From Haemophilus influenzae (lineage in GTDB: Bacteria > Pseudomonadota > Gammaproteobacteria > Enterobacterales > Pasteurellaceae): a stretch of 64,000 bases of DNA. Shown here in pieces: positions 60,715 through 64,000 of the stretch. Made by a program: the position numbers and the translations under genes. The number at the start of each line of letters is the position of its first letter. Positions within the stretch are counted from its first letter, which is position 1. Location of the stretch: positions 868,001 through 932,000 of the forward strand of contig NZ_AP018771.1 of the NCBI RefSeq assembly GCF_019703545.1, read 5' to 3'. Below the pieces are notes generated by a model. The model made no database searches. It was not told where the DNA came from and saw only the letters and a list, made by a program, of their open reading frames with translations.

Positions 60715-60955
60715 TACAACGCTCAAGTGTTTTTGGGAGCTAAGTGAAGTAAGAGATGAAAAGCGAAGCAAATAAAAGTAGAGCGGAAACCGAAGTAAAA
60801 GACTAAACAAAGAAAAGTAAGTATAGAAGACTTAATAGAAAGAAAATTGAGTTCAGCTTGTGACCAATAAGAACGAGTGAAAGGTAGAGGAAAGACTGAG
60901 TAACGAGAGATAAAAGAGACGAGAGATAAAAGAGAAGACGAGTTATCAAAGAATT
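60715..60955 (+). other. 23S-5S spacer, purine-rich with a tandem repeat
   Basis: This 241-base spacer is strongly purine-biased on the plus strand. It contains a perfect 16-base tandem repeat ACGAGAGATAAAAGAG at 60903-60918 and 60919-60934. I see no gene. Confidence 0.7.
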
Positions 60956-61074
60956 ATCCTGGCGGCGATAGTGCGGTGGACCCACCTGAGACCATACCGA
61001 ACTCAGAAGTGAAACGCTGTAATGCCGATGGTAGTGTGGGGTTTCCCCATGTGAGAGTAGGGCACCGCCAGGTT
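60956..61074 (+). rRNA. 5S ribosomal RNA
   Basis: About 119 bases, from ATCCTGGCGGCGATAG to CACCGCCAGGTTA. The two ends pair, and the CCGAACTCAGAAGTGAAACG and GATGGTAGTGTGGGG stretches are intact. Ends are estimated. Confidence 0.96.
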
Positions 61075-61106
61075 ATCAGATACAAATCTAAATCACATAA
61101 AAACAG

Positions 61107-61130
61107 AACCCTAGTTGAAAAGCTAGGGTT
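61107..61130 (+). terminator. Terminator of the rRNA operon
   Basis: AACCCTAG/CTAGGGTT with an 8-base loop, then TTTGTTTTTT, 33 bases after 5S. Confidence 0.9.
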
Positions 61131-61394
61131 TTTGTTTTTTTCTAAAAATTAAAAATATTTGAATTCCTTGTAAACTTGTTGTATTGCTGTAAAAAATTTC
61201 TCTAGATTAACCATCTTTTAAAGGATAAATGTAATTGTCCATAAATCTACAAATATATTTTAATTTTTTTAAAGTAATTAATAGCCTATATGTACTTTAT
61301 TCGTACTCTTTACTATTTAGGTAATTGCTATAAATTTAAAACAGAATACATTGCAATTATGTTATAAAGATGCGTTGTTGTTATATGGAAAGTT

Positions 61395-61597
61395 ATGTTA
61401 AATTATATAAATAACTTATATTACATAATGCCTCTGTTTTAACTTTCTTCTTCATAGCTTATGCTAATGATATTCCTATAGTAGAAAAGTTAGTGAGAAC
61501 AACAGGGTATATAGTTTGGGGTATATTAATCGGAAAGAAAGGAAAACTAGGAGAAATGTGTATTGACTTTGTTGTTAAGCTAGATGCTAGATTTTAA
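61395..61597 (+). pseudogene. Small secreted-protein ORF broken by a one-base change in a T run
   Basis: ATG at 61395 opens MLNYINNLYYIMPLF and stops at TAA after CTGTTT. The adjacent frame continues LTFFFIAYANDIPIVEKLV, then RTTGYIVWGILIGKKGKLG, and ends KLDARF at 61597. If the TTTT at about 61437-61450 had one more T, the two would join into a 67-residue protein with a textbook signal peptide cut after AYA. That is strong internal evidence for a recent frameshift. GGAAAG lies close upstream. I do not recognise the mature part. Confidence 0.6.
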
Positions 61598-61774
61598 ATT
61601 ATATTTAAATTTTTAGGTAAGTTTAGTTTCTATTATGGAAAGTAATAGGGTAAAGATAAAACATAATTTTGATATTTATCTATAATTTAAAATGTCGTAC
61701 TTATTTGGATTTATTATTTAAATTTGCTCTTTAAAGAATACTAAAATTAGTATAGGAAATTATAGTTATGATAA

Positions 61775-61798
61775 AGCCCGATTAGATTCAATCGGGCT
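61775..61798 (-). terminator. Terminator after the TonB-dependent receptor gene
   Basis: AGCCCGATT/AATCGGGCT with a 6-base loop lies just past the receptor stop. On the minus strand it is followed by TTTAT. Confidence 0.75.
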
Positions 61799-61805
61799 AT
61801 TTATT

Positions 61806-64000
61806 CTAAAATTTCTGAGATAGGCTAAATTTGATATTCCTACCTGTTCCAGAAGCCAATTCGCCTAGATAAGGGTTATATGCTCGGTTAAATAAATTAT
61901 CCACCGTAATCTTAATATTCATACCTTTAATTTTTGCAGGGCTCCAAGAAAGGAATAGGTTATGTAGGCTGTATCCTCTTGAAGCTGGCAATGACCAATA
62001 TCCTGCTTTAGGATCACCAGATAATGGCGATCGATCTTGTCTTCTTACAAACTCAGCACGCCAGCCAGCTGTAAAATTATATTTGGGAATATTAAAACCT
62101 AAAGTAGCAGTTGCCTTTCTAGGGGGAATTTCTGCAATCCATGTTGAGGTTTTACCCCATGGGTTTCTTGGTGAGGTGTCACGTTTTCCTTTTACATAAG
62201 AATATGTTAGCTCACCAAATAAATAAGTGGATTGATAATAAGCTTCTAACTCTGCGCCTTGAATAACATAACCTGGCAAATTACGATAATTTCCAATGAT
62301 TTTTTTAGGACAAACATTATTATCGGTATCTGTAGCATTGCCTGCACAATTAACTCCTCTGGTTTTAAATATTTCATTTTTACCACGGTGGTAAAAATAA
62401 GTAACTCTAAATTGAAAGGTATCATCCTCTTGAAATAAATTATTAAGCGTAACAATCCCTCCTCCTCTGGTCTGATTAATCATTTCTTTTTCTAAATTCA
62501 AAGAAGTCGCAGATACATAAACTCGACGATCTTGTGTCTTATTTAGAAACTGTGTCTCATACTGTTCATCAATAACAGGTGCACGCCAAGTTCTACTAAA
62601 ATTCGTAAATAAACTTAAATAATGGTTTACATTATAATTTAAACCTAAATAATAAGACCAACCATTATAATTTTTCTGACTATAATTATGCCCCAAAGAT
62701 ATATCATTATATCGTGGTGCAAAATTTTTCTGTCCTATATTATTGATATGGTCATAACGCACTCCTGTGCTAAAAATTATATTTTTCCATTTTATTTGAT
62801 CTTGTAAATAAAACGCCTGTGTATATTGACGTCCAGATGGCATATAATAAGGCTGAAAATAGCCATAATTATAGTCCTTTTTCACTTTACCTTTATCGTA
62901 TATTAAAGTATTTCTTGTGTTTTTTAACCATTGTAAACCATACAATAGTTCATGCTCAGAAGTTTTGATATTAAAAGTACTTGTGTTATTTATATCAAAA
63001 GTAAGATCTGAATAAGTTATCCAGCTTTGATTACCGAGTGTAGCCGAAAATACAGAAGAGGCTTTTTCATGGCGAGTATCATTTTGTGTGGTTTTACTAT
63101 AGCTGAATTGAGTAGATAAGTTAATCCATGGGTTATTTTCAGGTAGGTAGTGGTATTTTAAAGTGTAATTTTTATCCTTTTGATCTCGATAAACAAGTTT
63201 ACGTTTCCACGCAACATCAATCCCATAGTCTTTTATTTCTTTTTCTGTTGGTCTCGATGTCACATCTCTTTTTGCTGCCCAAGGTTCCCACCCTTTATGA
63301 ATGCCATAAACACTGGATAAAGTTAATAAATGTTCAGGAGTAATTTGCCAATTTACTTTTATTAATCCAGTTTTTTGATTATTTTTTGAAAAAAGAATTT
63401 TGCTATTATCGGGTCTTTTATAATCGCCAGCATTTCTTACAGAACCAAATAATAATAAATCAATATTTTTTTGTTCATTTTGTAAAACTAGTGCAGTACT
63501 ATAAGTTTTTTGGTTATTATTGCTATTATTTCCATACTTTAAAAAACCACCTATTTTCTGGTTTTCTTGCAAGAAATCCCTAGCATCTTTGGTTTCAAAT
63601 TTTACTGTTCCAGCAAAACCACCATTACCATATTGAGGAGAATAATTTCCTTTGTCTACTGTTACTCTTCTTAATAATTCAGGCTCAATAAAAATAGAAC
63701 CCTGTTGGTATTTTTCAAAACTTTTTGTAGCCCCATCTAACTGCACTCTAACATCTTCAGCATCGCCCATTCCATTAATATTTAATGTTTGCCCACCAGG
63801 GCGAAACCCGCCAGCCATATTCACACCTGGCAAGATATTAATTAAATTTGCTGCATTATCAGCTTGTTGTTGTTCGATATTTTTCTGTTTTAATACTGAA
63901 CGACCAGGTAGTTTATTACTATCATCATTAGTGTTCACAATAATAGGTAATAACTCCTCTCTATTAGAATTAGAAGAATTTTGTTTTGCGGTTACATTTA
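61806..64000 (-). CDS. hemR: TonB-dependent haem/haemoglobin receptor, 5' end outside window
   Basis: The frame is open to the window edge (about 731 codons visible). The first in-frame start-like codon, a GTG at 63938, is not the real start, because coding sequence NVTAKQNSSN...PIIVNTNDD continues upstream with no stop. It has a plug domain (LINILPGVNMAGGFRPGGQTLNINGMGDAEDVRVQLDG, then VTVDKGNYSPQYGNGGFAGTVKF) and a long 22-strand barrel ending in aromatic ..FSLSQKF. The family is the haemoglobin/transferrin/lactoferrin receptors, and the position agrees with hemR (HI0113). It probably imports haem, which H. influenzae cannot make. Confidence 0.88.
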   Translation of the reverse strand, partial: NVTAKQNSSNSNREELLPIIVNTNDDSNKLPGRSVLKQKNIEQQQADNAANLINILPGVNMAGGFRPGGQTLNINGMGDAEDVRVQLDGATKSFEKYQQGSIFIEPELLRRVTVDKGNYSPQYGNGGFAGTVKFETKDARDFLQENQKIGGFLKYGNNSNNNQKTYSTALVLQNEQKNIDLLLFGSVRNAGDYKRPDNSKILFSKNNQKTGLIKVNWQITPEHLLTLSSVYGIHKGWEPWAAKRDVTSRPTEKEIKDYGIDVAWKRKLVYRDQKDKNYTLKYHYLPENNPWINLSTQFSYSKTTQNDTRHEKASSVFSATLGNQSWITYSDLTFDINNTSTFNIKTSEHELLYGLQWLKNTRNTLIYDKGKVKKDYNYGYFQPYYMPSGRQYTQAFYLQDQIKWKNIIFSTGVRYDHINNIGQKNFAPRYNDISLGHNYSQKNYNGWSYYLGLNYNVNHYLSLFTNFSRTWRAPVIDEQYETQFLNKTQDRRVYVSATSLNLEKEMINQTRGGGIVTLNNLFQEDDTFQFRVTYFYHRGKNEIFKTRGVNCAGNATDTDNNVCPKKIIGNYRNLPGYVIQGAELEAYYQSTYLFGELTYSYVKGKRDTSPRNPWGKTSTWIAEIPPRKATATLGFNIPKYNFTAGWRAEFVRRQDRSPLSGDPKAGYWSLPASRGYSLHNLFLSWSPAKIKGMNIKITVDNLFNRAYNPYLGELASGTGRNIKFSLSQKF

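Larger units (their letters stand above)
61131..61805. other. AT-rich stretch between the rRNA operon and the receptor gene
   Basis: Apart from the broken ORF at 61395-61597, a boxA-like TGCTCTTTAAAG at 61725-61736 and the hairpin at 61775-61798, I see only AT-rich sequence here, with no RNA gene and no long frame. Confidence 0.5.

Noticed and set aside
63938..63940. GTG at 63938 as the start of the receptor gene
   Set aside because: The frame stays open and protein-like to the window edge, and a TonB-dependent receptor needs a signal peptide, which is absent here; the true start lies outside.

Overview
This window is chromosomal DNA of Haemophilus influenzae or a very close relative. The evidence is the AT-rich composition, the many copies of the 9-base uptake signal core AAGTGCGGT and its complement (several paired into terminators), the Pasteurellaceae rRNA operon with two intervening sequences in the 23S gene, and a gene order that matches what I remember of the Rd KW20 segment HI0113 to about HI0168 read backwards. 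No database search was possible. Locus numbers are from memory and used only as landmarks.

Layout. 1-3677 (minus) holds nqrA-B-C and most of nqrD, the Na+-pumping NADH:quinone oxidoreductase operon. 3968-7540 holds bolA, a YajG-type lipoprotein, gor and psd. 7695-12292 is the lipid block yceD-rpmF-(plsX remnant)-fabH-fabD-fabG-acpP, interrupted by a palindromic element cluster between fabH and fabD and by a structured leader before acpP. 12496-17299 holds a Dcu-type dicarboxylate transporter, an Sfp-type phosphopantetheinyl transferase, hflK-hflC and a small membrane methyltransferase-like protein. 17461-27892 is the sialic acid locus: nanM, siaT and siaP on the minus strand, and nanE-nanK-siaR-nanA-nagB-nagA on the plus strand. 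Together they mutarotate, import and degrade N-acetylneuraminate to fructose-6-phosphate. 28091-30241 holds the porin gene ompP2 and a DUF3800 gene that looks like an insertion. 30405-33894 holds rnhA, dnaQ, two tandem tRNA-Asp genes, a previously unlisted Ibs/Sib-like type I toxin-antitoxin candidate, and der. 33974-37583 (minus) holds udk, dcd, an AsmA-like protein and a SotB-like exporter. 37749-42084 is afuABC, an ABC importer. 42173-52715 holds a purine permease, ppa, a tRNA Gly-Leu-Lys cluster, pgsA, metC, a gene remnant, mpl, a DUF2301 membrane protein, znuA, tcdA, mltA and tRNA-fMet. 52846-61074 holds rlmKL and a tRNA-Arg/His/Pro cluster leading into 16S, tRNA-Glu, 23S and 5S. 61075-64000 is a gene-poor stretch with a frameshifted small secreted-protein ORF, then the 3' part of a TonB-dependent haem/haemoglobin receptor gene that runs off the window.

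Most of the window is ordinary core genome. The best candidate for something undescribed is at about 32026-32298. A 19-residue hydrophobic peptide ending in SQTAY is encoded on the minus strand with a good ribosome site. It is overlapped by a convincing plus-strand promoter and hairpin terminators, which is the layout of the enterobacterial Ibs/Sib toxin-antitoxin pairs. Other points worth a second look are the decayed plsX, the duplicated nagB 5' region, the single-T frameshift at about 61440, the startless gene remnant before mpl, and the DUF3800 insertion beside ompP2.
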